The notes below the pieces were generated by a model that worked only from the letters and a program-made list of their open reading frames with translations, searched no databases and was not told where the DNA came from. Position numbers and translations under genes: made by a program. DNA of 64,000 nucleotides from Prodigiosinella confusarubida (GTDB lineage Bacteria > Pseudomonadota > Gammaproteobacteria > Enterobacterales > Enterobacteriaceae), in assembly GCF_002847015.1 (NCBI RefSeq), contig NZ_CP025085.1, positions 248,001 to 312,000 on the forward strand, in the 5' to 3' direction. This document shows positions 25,826-34,385 of the stretch, in pieces; position 1 is the stretch's first letter; every line of letters starts with the position of its first letter.

Positions 25826-26815
25826 TTACTCCACTGCTTTTATTTTTTGTGTGGATGCTTTAACCGTGTCTGAACCTATTGGTGGACAGATTTTACGAAT
25901 AACGCCATCGACCATTTCACGGTATATAGAACGTCCAGCGTGTTGTATTTTGGCAGCGTCCATACTCAAGACGTCGTAGCAGATAGCATGGAATAATTTG
26001 TCACCATAACGTGGTTTTATTCCTTGCTGGTGTAGGATGTGGGCGATGGCAATTCCTGCACGTAACCCATGTTTGGTTTCGTGTTCGTTACCACGCAACT
26101 CTCTGATTATATCAACGATATATGCCGCTTCTTTTAATTCCAATTCAGAGCGCGCATGCAGTATCTGTAGTTCAGTATCCCGATCGACAAGACCAATGTT
26201 GATAGTAATCATACGATCCATCAGAGCGTCCTGGGTCTTATGCGTACCGGCATACTCTTCTGGATTGGAGGTAAAAATAGCGCGAAATTCTGGGTGTACA
26301 TCGAGATACCCTTCCCCTACACCACGTAAACCAGGAAGGTTTAAAATCCCTTCGGATAATACGGATAACAGCACATTATTGGTTTCTGCTTTGGAACGAT
26401 TGAACTCATCATAGATCAGCATGTCGCCGTTACGACACGCGGTGGTCAAACGGTTATCCACCCACATGCGGTTCATCTGTTCTTCAGTTTTAAGCACTGA
26501 ATGAATGTAGTTATCCACCAGGCTGCTTTTACGATAGCCGATGTCTTTCCCCGTCAAATCGGAGCTCACAAATTCTTCGTTACCTTGCAACATGGTAACG
26601 GGACGACCCCATAGTGCTGCGAGATGAAATGCCAGGGTTGTTTTCCCTATCCCAGATGGGCCGGCAAAATGCACGGGATAGCCAGCGCGTAAATAAACCA
26701 ATGCGCGTTCTATAATGTCGTTCACATAAGAAGTCGCTACAAAATGTTCACTCGCTTCCGGAACGACAAGATCATCGTCTACGGTATACTGCGAAACGGT
26801 ATTTTGCTTAATCAT
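25826..26815 (-). CDS. gvpN: GvpN, MoxR-type AAA+ ATPase
   Basis: 329 residues from ATG 26815, where AGGAG stands 7 bases upstream; the longer in-frame start (26857) has no site. The protein has Walker A AGPSGIGKTTLAFHLA near residue 51, Walker B MLIYDEFNRSK, and sensor-1 region EFRAIFTSNPEEYAG. GvpN is a MoxR/CbbQ-type ATPase needed for widening and maturation of gas vesicles. Its 5' leader carries a hairpin (26893-26922). Confidence 0.94.
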   Translation of the reverse strand: MIKQNTVSQYTVDDDLVVPEASEHFVATSYVNDIIERALVYLRAGYPVHFAGPSGIGKTTLAFHLAALWGRPVTMLQGNEEFVSSDLTGKDIGYRKSSLVDNYIHSVLKTEEQMNRMWVDNRLTTACRNGDMLIYDEFNRSKAETNNVLLSVLSEGILNLPGLRGVGEGYLDVHPEFRAIFTSNPEEYAGTHKTQDALMDRMITINIGLVDRDTELQILHARSELELKEAAYIVDIIRELRGNEHETKHGLRAGIAIAHILHQQGIKPRYGDKLFHAICYDVLSMDAAKIQHAGRSIYREMVDGVIRKICPPIGSDTVKASTQKIKAVE

Positions 26816-26892
26816 GGAAATACTCCTGTGCCAAACCGTGTACGCCCTAGCCAACACCAGTTCTACGAAATGGCCAAATCAGTGATCGTCTT

Positions 26893-26922
26893 AGCCGCTA
26901 GAATCGGTCGATTTTAGCGGCT
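26893..26922 (-). promoter_or_regulatory. Hairpin between gvpC and gvpN
   Basis: 8-bp perfect outer arms AGCCGCTA/TAGCGGCT with further pairing inside (AATCG/CGATT). No U tract follows on the minus strand, so it is more likely an mRNA-stabilising or processing hairpin that sets gvpN-and-later expression below gvpA1-C. Confidence 0.5.
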
Positions 26923-27195
26923 TCTTATATTTCGATTTAACTTAGCGATTAATCGAAACTGTATGCCCAATAATGTCACTCCGTGTTTGTGAGCAGACTG
27001 TTCATCCACCTCACCCTCCATGGACGACAGAGGCTAATACCGCTACTTACCTTTTTTCGGACCTAAATACTCACCGAGTTTCTTCTTAGGCTTTTTAGTT
27101 TGTTTATCGACTGTATGCTCAGCAACGTTCTTTTTCTCAAAAACCGTCGCTGGTGGCGTGGTTGGCAATGTCGGTGCGGTCGTTTGCACAATTTC

Positions 27196-27339
27196 GGGTA
27201 ACGCTGGTTGTTCACTGCTAGGGGCTAATGAACCTTTGCTATCAGGTACTAACGAATCTTCGCTGCCAAGTGCCAACGGATCTTCACTGCGGAGGACTAC
27301 CGAACTTTCACTGCCAGGCGCCGACAAATCTTCACTACT
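27196..27339 (-). repeat. 24-bp tandem repeat, six units (octapeptide array)
   Basis: Six in-register 24-base units encode SSEDLSAP, GSESSVVL, RSEDPLAL, GSEDSLVP, DSKGSLAP and SSEQPALP, consensus xSEDSLxP. Repeat phase equals the shifted reading frame, which supports that frame being translated. Confidence 0.8.
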
Positions 27340-27371
27340 TACCGCCAGAGTATTATCAAGAGGACGAGTGG

Positions 27372-27866
27372 CTAGACTGCGAGGCTCGTTTTTTTTTTAG
27401 CCAGGGTCATGCCGAAAAATACAGCATGGGCAGCCATTCTGTCCTTCTCAGAAGCACTAAGAAAAGCAGCGACATCGTTTGCCACGTTGGCAATGAAATC
27501 AGCTCGTTCTTTAGCACAGCGTTCAGCCATACTTTTACGCTCAGCATTAAAACCGTCTAATAAAGCTAGCGTTTTCTTCGACATATCCGTCACGAAGGTG
27601 GCACGTTCTTCACTCTGTTGACGACTCATTACCTCGCGGGTATGACAGAAGTCACTCAACATCCGATTAACGCCTCTGACATTATCGGCAACGAATGTCG
27701 CGCGTGCGCGTGCGTCTTGAGCCGCGTTTCTAGCCCGAGTTGTAGAAAAACCGGCAATCTGCGCACTCACACTGGAAACCCGCGCATTTTGCTGTGCTAT
27801 GCGAGATTCATGACTGTCATCAATATTCTTACGCAGCTGCGCCATACCGTCTGTTAAGCATCCCAT
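27372..27866 (-). CDS. gvpC: GvpC, outer strengthening protein
   Basis: 164 residues as written, from ATG 27866 (AAGGAG 6 bases upstream; the longer in-frame GTG at 27938 lies inside a hairpin). It holds the classic 33-residue repeats of GvpC: RATFVADNV..., RATFVTDMS... and RADFIANVA..., the first two exactly 33 long, preceded by a degenerate unit. GvpC lies as a helix on the outside of the GvpA ribs and sets the strength of the vesicle. The reading frame ends KKKTSLAV directly after an A10 run, just where a shifted frame stays open for 115 more residues. The short form may therefore be one of two products or an artefact. Confidence 0.88.
   Translation of the reverse strand: MGCLTDGMAQLRKNIDDSHESRIAQQNARVSSVSAQIAGFSTTRARNAAQDARARATFVADNVRGVNRMLSDFCHTREVMSRQQSEERATFVTDMSKKTLALLDGFNAERKSMAERCAKERADFIANVANDVAAFLSASEKDRMAAHAVFFGMTLAKKKTSLAV
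27389..27398 (-). repeat. A10 homopolymer at the end of gvpC
   Basis: Ten A on the minus strand, read AAA AAA AAA A in the gvpC frame, five codons before its stop. It contains the slippery pattern A-AAA-AAA. An extra A joins gvpC to the open frame ending at 27043. Confidence 0.85.
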
Positions 27867-27905
27867 AGGATTCTCCTTATGTGATAGAGCACTCTTGAAG
27901 CGTTG

Positions 27906-27950
27906 AAAAGTACTCAAGCAGCTGAATGACTCAGCCACTTGGGCACTTTT
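27906..27950 (-). terminator. Strong hairpin between gvpA1 and gvpC
   Basis: 20-base arms (27931-27950 and 27906-27925) around a 5-base loop give 16 Watson-Crick pairs, 3 G-U pairs and one mismatch, with A4/T4 at the base. The T tract is short, so read-through is likely. Such a leaky terminator or 3' stabiliser fits the need for far more GvpA1 than GvpC. Confidence 0.7.
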
Positions 27951-27965
27951 ATTCTGCTTACTTAA

Positions 27966-28184
27966 TTACGCTGGAGTCGCTGCACTGGCTGTAAGGCCAA
28001 TCGCTTCTGCGTATTTCAAATAAGTTTCAACAGAAGCAATAACAACACGTGCTTCGATGGATAACAGTTCAATACCAACCAATGAGACTTTGACCCAAGC
28101 GTCAATCACAATGCCTTTGTCCAGAATACGGTCTACTACTTCAGCCAAGCTGGAAGAGTCTGTTGATTTTTGTACTTTAGCCAT
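27966..28184 (-). CDS. gvpA1: GvpA1, main gas vesicle shell protein
   Basis: 72 residues, the standard GvpA length. The core [54 protein letters not shown] is essentially canonical. GvpA is the small hydrophobic protein whose ribs form the gas-permeable wall. AGGAG stands 8 bases before the ATG. It is the first gene of the locus, behind a sigma-54-type promoter, and is followed by the 27906-27950 hairpin. The other two GvpA-like proteins here are minor-type paralogues. Confidence 0.97.
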   Translation of the reverse strand: MAKVQKSTDSSSLAEVVDRILDKGIVIDAWVKVSLVGIELLSIEARVVIASVETYLKYAEAIGLTASAATPA

Positions 28185-28211
28185 GATGGCGTCTCCTAGA
28201 AAATGTTAATA

Positions 28212-28227
28212 AATTACATATGTAATT
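28212..28227 (-). promoter_or_regulatory. 16-bp palindrome in the gvpA1 leader
   Basis: AATTACATATGTAATT is a perfect palindrome about 28 bases before the gvpA1 ATG, inside the predicted untranslated leader. It could bind a repressor or an RNA-binding regulator; the sequence alone does not decide. Confidence 0.4.
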
Positions 28228-28268
28228 AGGTTCTACGTACAGACTTGTTACTGCACGCCCATGTAGAA

Positions 28269-28284
28269 TGCAACTCATGCGCCA
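28269..28284 (-). promoter_or_regulatory. Sigma-54-type promoter of gvpA1
   Basis: On the minus strand TGGCGC-ATGAG-TTGCA matches the -24/-12 consensus TGGCAC-N5-TTGCA at all but one base and keeps GG-N10-GC. The transcript would begin near 28258, giving a leader of about 70 bases. The neighbouring gvrA encodes the type of activator such promoters need. Confidence 0.72.
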
Positions 28285-28946
28285 ACCTATAGGCATCAGC
28301 GCTCTATTAATGTTAATAAATCCACCACAATGAATTAACTAACTAAATAATAAGGTTATTTTTTATATAATTTATTTTTAATATGCTCATGAAGGAAAAT
28401 TTTTTCTATCAAAAATAAGGTTACTGACATTAAACACGGGCCGGAATTACCATATGGCTATGGCGTCAATTCCCTAATTCAGGTAAATCATTCCACATTC
28501 CGCCGGTCATAATTTAACACCTCTATAACATAAACATGTTATTCATTAACAATTCGGCGCGCTGTTTTATGTAAACCATAAAGGATCAATTAAAATTCTA
28601 GCGTTCAAAAGGAAGCGTAGCGGATTGGTCATGATGTCGCCCTTACACACAATAAATTTCGAGTGACAGGAACGCGAGAAGTGAAAGAATTCCGATAGAT
28701 TACAATTTAAGTGATAATGATTCGTTTACTTTTCCGACCCGAAAAGATGACACATAGATTGTCAGCGATTATTTCAGCTATTCTACAATTTCAGACAATA
28801 ATGCATCATGTCGGCCCGGCATAATGCAGATAAGGGAAAGCTTTCGCTTGGATAAGCGGGTGCAAGATTACAGGGATGTACTCAATCGTAAAGTTCAGGT
28901 TGATAGGGATATTACCTGAATCTCTAAAACCGGTTAATAAAGTAGC
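28285..28946. other. Upstream region of gvpA1
   Basis: 662 bases without a gene. An ATAACAT-N4-ATGTTAT dyad (28525-28542), about 250 bases before the sigma-54 promoter, is a candidate enhancer for GvrA. GTGATAATGATTC at about 28711 resembles half a Fur box. Near 28866-28900 there is a degenerate copy of a repeat seen at 29800-29870. Confidence 0.4.
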
Positions 28947-29711
28947 TTACAACCAAGGTGTTAACGTAGCTTGTTCATTGATAATGAACATTTCCCAGTT
29001 CACTGGTTGTTGAGATACCGCAGAAGGGAAAATGCAATAGCTGAGTGCCACAGAAGGCGTCCCTTCGAGCCATCGTTCATTGAGCTGGCAGTCCACCGGT
29101 TGCATTTCATCAACAACGGTGACACCACCAGACAACCCGGTCAGACAACTAAACGACGTTAGTGACTTAAACAACCCGGTACCCAGTGCCTTGATATAGG
29201 CCTCCTTTCTGGTCCATAACCGGGTAAACGCCGTTATGAATTGTGTCTCTTCTTCATACTGCGACAGCCACTGCAACTCATCAGGGTGAAAAAACCGCTT
29301 TGCAACATCCCGCTTTCGCAGAGACTGTCCCTGCAAGCCTTCCACATCCACGCCGACCCGGGAACCATTGGCAATAACGAAAGCACAGGCGGCGGCGGTA
29401 TGAGAAATATTAAACTGAACGGCTGGATGATGCGGTAAAAACGGTTTTCCCCACGGCCCTCGGGCAAACTGAAGCTCAACTGCCGTTTGATGACAGTACG
29501 GTGCCAACAATAAACGAGCAATACCCTCCGCCAACTGACGAAACGTCAATACGCTCGGGTTTACCATATTGCAAGCCTGACCAGCTATCGCCTGTAATGC
29601 CGGACTATCCAGCGCCGAACGCCCAACCACGACACAACACGGGTCGGAAGAGAAAACATCCGCCAGCTCACCCAAAGAACGGGTATGTATTGACGATGTA
29701 GCCTTCAGCAT
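28947..29711 (-). CDS. 4'-phosphopantetheinyl transferase (Sfp type)
   Basis: 254 residues from ATG 29711 (GGAG 11 bases upstream; earlier in-frame starts are possible). Sfp-family motifs are present: RGPWGKPFLP and FNISHTAAACAF, the metal-binding GVDVEGL, FFHPDEL, and the signature WTRKEAYIKALGTG. The enzyme should move phosphopantetheine from CoA to carrier proteins of polyketide, peptide or fatty-acid synthases. No synthase gene is in view, so it probably serves clusters elsewhere, or is what remains of one here. Confidence 0.9.
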   Translation of the reverse strand: MLKATSSIHTRSLGELADVFSSDPCCVVVGRSALDSPALQAIAGQACNMVNPSVLTFRQLAEGIARLLLAPYCHQTAVELQFARGPWGKPFLPHHPAVQFNISHTAAACAFVIANGSRVGVDVEGLQGQSLRKRDVAKRFFHPDELQWLSQYEEETQFITAFTRLWTRKEAYIKALGTGLFKSLTSFSCLTGLSGGVTVVDEMQPVDCQLNERWLEGTPSVALSYCIFPSAVSQQPVNWEMFIINEQATLTPWL

Positions 29712-29844
29712 TCTTAACTGTTCTCCAGAATCAGGGACTGGACAGCCTCTCGATGAGAGGCTGTGAGTTTGATGACAAAGTCTATATAGCGGCAATAATG
29801 AGAAGATCGTAAAGACGCTGCAAGTCCCTCCCTGTAAGCTCAAG

Positions 29845-29864
29845 CCGCGCCATCCCTGGCGCGG
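29845..29864. repeat. GC-rich hairpin within a repeated motif
   Basis: CCGCGCCA-TCCC-TGGCGCGG, an 8-bp perfect stem, lies within a longer motif also containing CTTACAGGGAGGGACTTGCAG and CGTCTTTACGAT (minus strand). A partial copy lies at 28866-28900. I recall similar motifs as dispersed elements in soft-rot enterobacteria; the function is unknown. Confidence 0.5.
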
Positions 29865-30043
29865 ATGCTTTACTCTTCTCCCTCATTATTACCGTTCTGA
29901 CGCTATACATAGTCTGTCAGTCCAATGCCACTGCATGATTTTGTTGTAGTGCAAAACGAAAGAGAGATCTCACCAACACGCCACCCACTTTACTACACAG
30001 CTCGAATGGGCAGATTTCAAACAACATACCCACGGTATTATAA

Positions 30044-30751
30044 TTATACCGCTGGCCTTAACTGCCCATTCTCACCGTCAGCTACGACCTGCCCATCAAA
30101 CAGGACAACCATACGCCGGGCACGCCTGGCCGAGTGGGAATCATGCGTCACAATACAAATAGTGGTACCGTCGTTATGTAACGTATCAAGAATATCCATT
30201 ACCGCTTCAGCATTGGCGGAATCCAGATTCCCGGTAGGTTCATCCGCCAACAGGAGCGACGGACAGCCGACAATGGCCCGGGCTACTGCCACACGCTGCT
30301 GCTGACCACCGGATAACTGCGAGGGGTAATGGCGAACGCGATGTGACATGTTCACCATCTCCAAGGCCTGCTGTACTCGTTCTTTCTGTTGTGAACGTGA
30401 AATATCCCCACGATAGATCAACGGCAATGCAACATTCTCCTCAATCGTCAAATCACTGATAAGGTTAAATGATTGAAAAATAAACCCAATTTCCTTATTG
30501 CGTAGCCAAGCCATTTCTCTTTTGCTGATATCGTCAATCATTACCCCATTTAACCAGTAACGACCTTCTGAGGGAACATCCAGCAAGCCCATAATCGACA
30601 ATAAGGTTGATTTACCACACCCTGAAGGACCAGCAATTGCTACATATTCGCCAGCATGAATGGAAAGGTTAATCTTGCTAAGGGCACGAGTTTCAATTTC
30701 ATCAGCAAGGAAAACTTTATGCACATTATCAAGTTGAACCAGCACCGTCAT
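30044..30751 (-). CDS. Orphan MacB/LolD-type ABC transporter ATPase
   Basis: 235 residues: Walker A GPSGCGKS, the MacB/LolD helix region SIMGLLDVPSEG, IGFIFQSFNLI in the Q loop, signature LSGGQQQR, Walker B LLLADEPTGNLDS and switch HDSHSARRA. These ATPases normally pair with MacB or FtsX-like permeases for peptide, antibiotic or lipoprotein export. No permease gene is adjacent on either side. A short peptide-like frame lies 43 bases upstream and the phosphopantetheinyl transferase lies downstream. Confidence 0.88.
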   Translation of the reverse strand: MTVLVQLDNVHKVFLADEIETRALSKINLSIHAGEYVAIAGPSGCGKSTLLSIMGLLDVPSEGRYWLNGVMIDDISKREMAWLRNKEIGFIFQSFNLISDLTIEENVALPLIYRGDISRSQQKERVQQALEMVNMSHRVRHYPSQLSGGQQQRVAVARAIVGCPSLLLADEPTGNLDSANAEAVMDILDTLHNDGTTICIVTHDSHSARRARRMVVLFDGQVVADGENGQLRPAV

Positions 30752-30794
30752 GAGAAATCCTCAGTGTATGAATAGGGTCGAAACGGATGGTATC

Positions 30795-31007
30795 TTACAA
30801 CTCCAGCCACGATTCTTTTATCTCTGGTTTTATGCTACCACCTTCCAGGTTACCGGTGTGGGCATCGTGACTCAGCTCTCCACAGGCGGCGCCTATTTGC
30901 TGAACCAGCCGAAAAATGACCCACACCAACGTTTCAATATGAAAGTCCCCCAACGGATAATAGCAACTTCTATTACCGTTATTATTTTTCGTCGAGGAAT
31001 TTAACAT
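30795..31007 (-). CDS. Possible small peptide gene upstream of the ABC ATPase
   Basis: 70 residues from ATG 31007 (GTG 31016 is also in frame), ending 43 bases before the ATPase gene on the same strand. Codon use looks like coding sequence. The peptide has a polar N-terminus, a hydrophobic middle (FHIETLVWVIFRLVQQIGAA) and ELSHDAHTGNLEGG before a 13-residue end. That part recalls double-glycine export leaders, but the Leu spacing is one off. No family is recognised and the ribosome site is weak. Moderate to low confidence that it is translated. Confidence 0.4.
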   Translation of the reverse strand: MLNSSTKNNNGNRSCYYPLGDFHIETLVWVIFRLVQQIGAACGELSHDAHTGNLEGGSIKPEIKESWLEL

Positions 31008-31434
31008 TTTCCGCACTAAAAATAGAATAAGAGAATGATATTCGTTGTGAATAATTCAGCGTAAAAATACTATTTCTTAAAATTCACTTACTATGCACAA
31101 CGTTTATTATCATAGGTTGACTAATACTATTCATTGCCAAAAAATCATCACATAACCACCGCTAGACTTACCTTCCTTTATTCTCAATGAGATAGTCAAT
31201 ATTGAGACAAGGCGTCCCAATATCGCAATGACAAATCCCAGCAATGGGACAATTCATAAAATATCCATTATGTATTCCCATAAAAATCGCCGTTACAAGA
31301 ATGGCACACTATTTGCGTTAATTTATCTGCAATTACTGTATTGACAATAATTAACAACTGGATTTCACCGCTGTTACTGGTATTTGTGATTAACAGGTCC
31401 AGATAAAGGAAATTAATTTTTTTGGGATAATGCC

Positions 31435-31992
31435 ATGAATATACTACACGCTCACACACCCGCACTAGATAATGAAAGCTTCAATAACAACCTCATTCAG
31501 GATATGTATCGACGCCACCCTAACTTAAGAAAAGCATTGGAGGTGAATAATAAGGCGACTAATCTAGCCAGTATCATTGACTATATTATCGATAATATTG
31601 GCAACAATATCACTCTCGATCAGCTGGAAATGGTCAGTGGCAAATCCAAGTTTGATATCTGTCGGCTATTCAACCAAGTCTATAATATTACTCCTATGCG
31701 CTGGATATGGCGTGTGCGCATCACTCTGGCAAAGGAAATCATTCATATTTCGCCGAACTGGTCATTAACAGACATCTGTTATGCTTGTGGTTTTTCATCC
31801 CTGCCTCATTTTTCCCGCTGCTTTACCAAAACCTATAAAATACCGCCTCTAAAATATCGTAAGTCTGTGTTTTCAGACAAAGAACGGCCTCGGACAATGA
31901 ACAACATGAGCTTTGATATTATTTTTGGCAAACAACGTCATATTTTTTCTCGCGCCGTTTTATTGGATAACATTCAAAACCTATGTAATTAA
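31435..31992 (+). CDS. AraC-family transcriptional regulator
   Basis: 185 residues. A short N-terminus is followed by the two-helix-turn-helix AraC/XylS domain at about residues 45-145 (ITLDQLEMVSGKSKFDICRLFNQVYNITPMRWIWRVRITLAKEII, then LTDICYACGFSSLPHFSRCFTKTYKIPPLKYR). There is no ligand-binding domain, so it is closer in plan to MarA/SoxS types, with a 40-residue C-terminal tail. It is transcribed away from the ABC/phosphopantetheinyl transferase genes. The 400 bases before it are very AT-rich and show no named site. Confidence 0.88.
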   Translation: MNILHAHTPALDNESFNNNLIQDMYRRHPNLRKALEVNNKATNLASIIDYIIDNIGNNITLDQLEMVSGKSKFDICRLFNQVYNITPMRWIWRVRITLAKEIIHISPNWSLTDICYACGFSSLPHFSRCFTKTYKIPPLKYRKSVFSDKERPRTMNNMSFDIIFGKQRHIFSRAVLLDNIQNLCN

Positions 31993-32021
31993 TTCGTTAT
32001 ATGCTTAGCCTGTTATCAACG

Positions 32022-32043
32022 GCCCTTTTCAAGGGCTTTTTTT
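32022..32043 (+). terminator. Terminator after the AraC-type gene
   Basis: GCCCTT-TTC-AAGGGC followed by seven T, a compact rho-independent terminator 30 bases after the stop codon. Confidence 0.85.
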
Positions 32044-32107
32044 ATCCCGCTGAAGAGTGACGTCACCCGCTATACCCACAGCATGGGGGATATCGCCACT
32101 TTTCGTT

Positions 32108-32230
32108 TATACCTATCATCTTTCACGTTACAGGTGCGAGACCTACCCTCCGTTACCCGGACATCCTTGACTTGCATCAGCCCCTGAGAATTCACCCGGT
32201 TGCCACCTTCTCGCCTATTGAAACCTACCG
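32108..32230 (-). repeat. Dispersed palindromic repeat, reverse copy
   Basis: Read on the minus strand it shows the same order as other copies: GCGAGAAGGTGGCAACC, CTCAGGGGCTGATGC, then CGCACCTGTAACGTGAAAGATGATAGGTATA. It fills most of the gap between the AraC-type gene and argG; the open frame across it is not a gene. Confidence 0.75.
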
Positions 32231-32413
32231 TGTTTAGTAACGATTTCCAGCATGTTCTGATATAAATTTTTCCAGGTACTTTGCCAATAAACAGATTTCC
32301 TTTTTTGTCCTGAATTGCTGAAAACAGCATAGTATGAAGTTACTATTGCAGCAATGAACACTCAAAATTAAAAAAACAAATAAAATCAGTAAGATAAAAT
32401 CCAGTTTAGACCA

Positions 32414-32442
32414 ATAAAAAGGGCATATTGAAATATGCCCTT
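32414..32442 (-). terminator. Terminator of argG
   Basis: GGGCATAT-TGAA-ATATGCCC plus two flanking A-T pairs, then a T5 tract on the minus strand, 28 bases after the argG stop. Confidence 0.85.
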
Positions 32443-32469
32443 GATGATTTTTTTCAGTATAACGGCCGG

Positions 32470-33957
<1,488 letters not shown>

Positions 33958-33961
33958 TCAC

Positions 33962-34000
33962 AATGCATATTTATGCAAAATTTGTGAGTGATAATTTAAG
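33962..34000 (-). promoter_or_regulatory. Tandem ARG boxes (ArgR operator)
   Basis: Two 18-bp boxes have centres 21 bases apart, the ArgR spacing. TGCAT-N4-ATGCA and TGAGT-N4-ATTTA each match 8 of 10 positions of TGAAT-N4-ATTCA. They lie about 140-180 bases before argG. In the remaining gap to 34385 I see only a doubtful 64-codon frame. Confidence 0.7.
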
Positions 34001-34385
34001 CATCTTTTCTGCTGAACCGGAAGAGAGGAGTCGCATTTTAAGGAAAAAAATTCATTCCCGTCAGCACGGGTTACCGCGACTACATTTATGGCTGGCAGGC
34101 GATCAGCGATAATGGTGACGTTTTACACTTATCTGGGTTCGTGAAGGTTGTTTAACCATAAACCCGTCAGCATCACGTCCTCGACCGAAAATGGCGACAA
34201 CGAAGGTTTCGGCAGAACAATGGCCAAGCGCGTGAGTATAACGCGATTTTTCCGCCAGTCTAAGTAGCAAAAATCGGTTACGAGACGCGCCATACAATAA
34301 TAAAACCTTGTTTCATTTTATTCGATTTTCTTTGCTATCCTTCGTGTGATGAATTGTTCCCCCCTTGCATATTGCTGGAGATGCT

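Larger units (their letters stand above)
27043..27398 (-). other. Frame-shifted C-terminal extension of GvpC
   Basis: If the A10 tract at 27389-27398 is read with a -1 shift (or as eleven A), GvpC does not stop at 27372. It continues, without another stop, to 27043, giving 274 residues in all. The extension starts NEPRSLATRPLDNTLAV, has six octapeptide units rich in Ser, Glu, Leu and Pro, a Pro/Thr stretch (PTLPTTPPATV), and a Lys-rich end (KKPKKKLGEYLGPKKGK). It has no good start of its own: the only in-frame initiator near its beginning is a TTG with no ribosome site. Confidence 0.6.

Noticed and set aside
27866-27938. Longer GvpC from GTG 27938
   Set aside because: The GTG lies inside the gvpA1-gvpC hairpin and lacks a ribosome site; ATG 27866 has AAGGAG at good spacing.
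32070-32330. 86-codon frame upstream of the argG terminator
   Set aside because: It lies across a copy of the dispersed palindromic repeat and has no coding signs.
34103-34297. 64-codon minus-strand frame between argG and the DJ-1-like gene
   Set aside because: Starts with ATG but has no ribosome site or recognisable family. I cannot exclude a small gene but do not support it.
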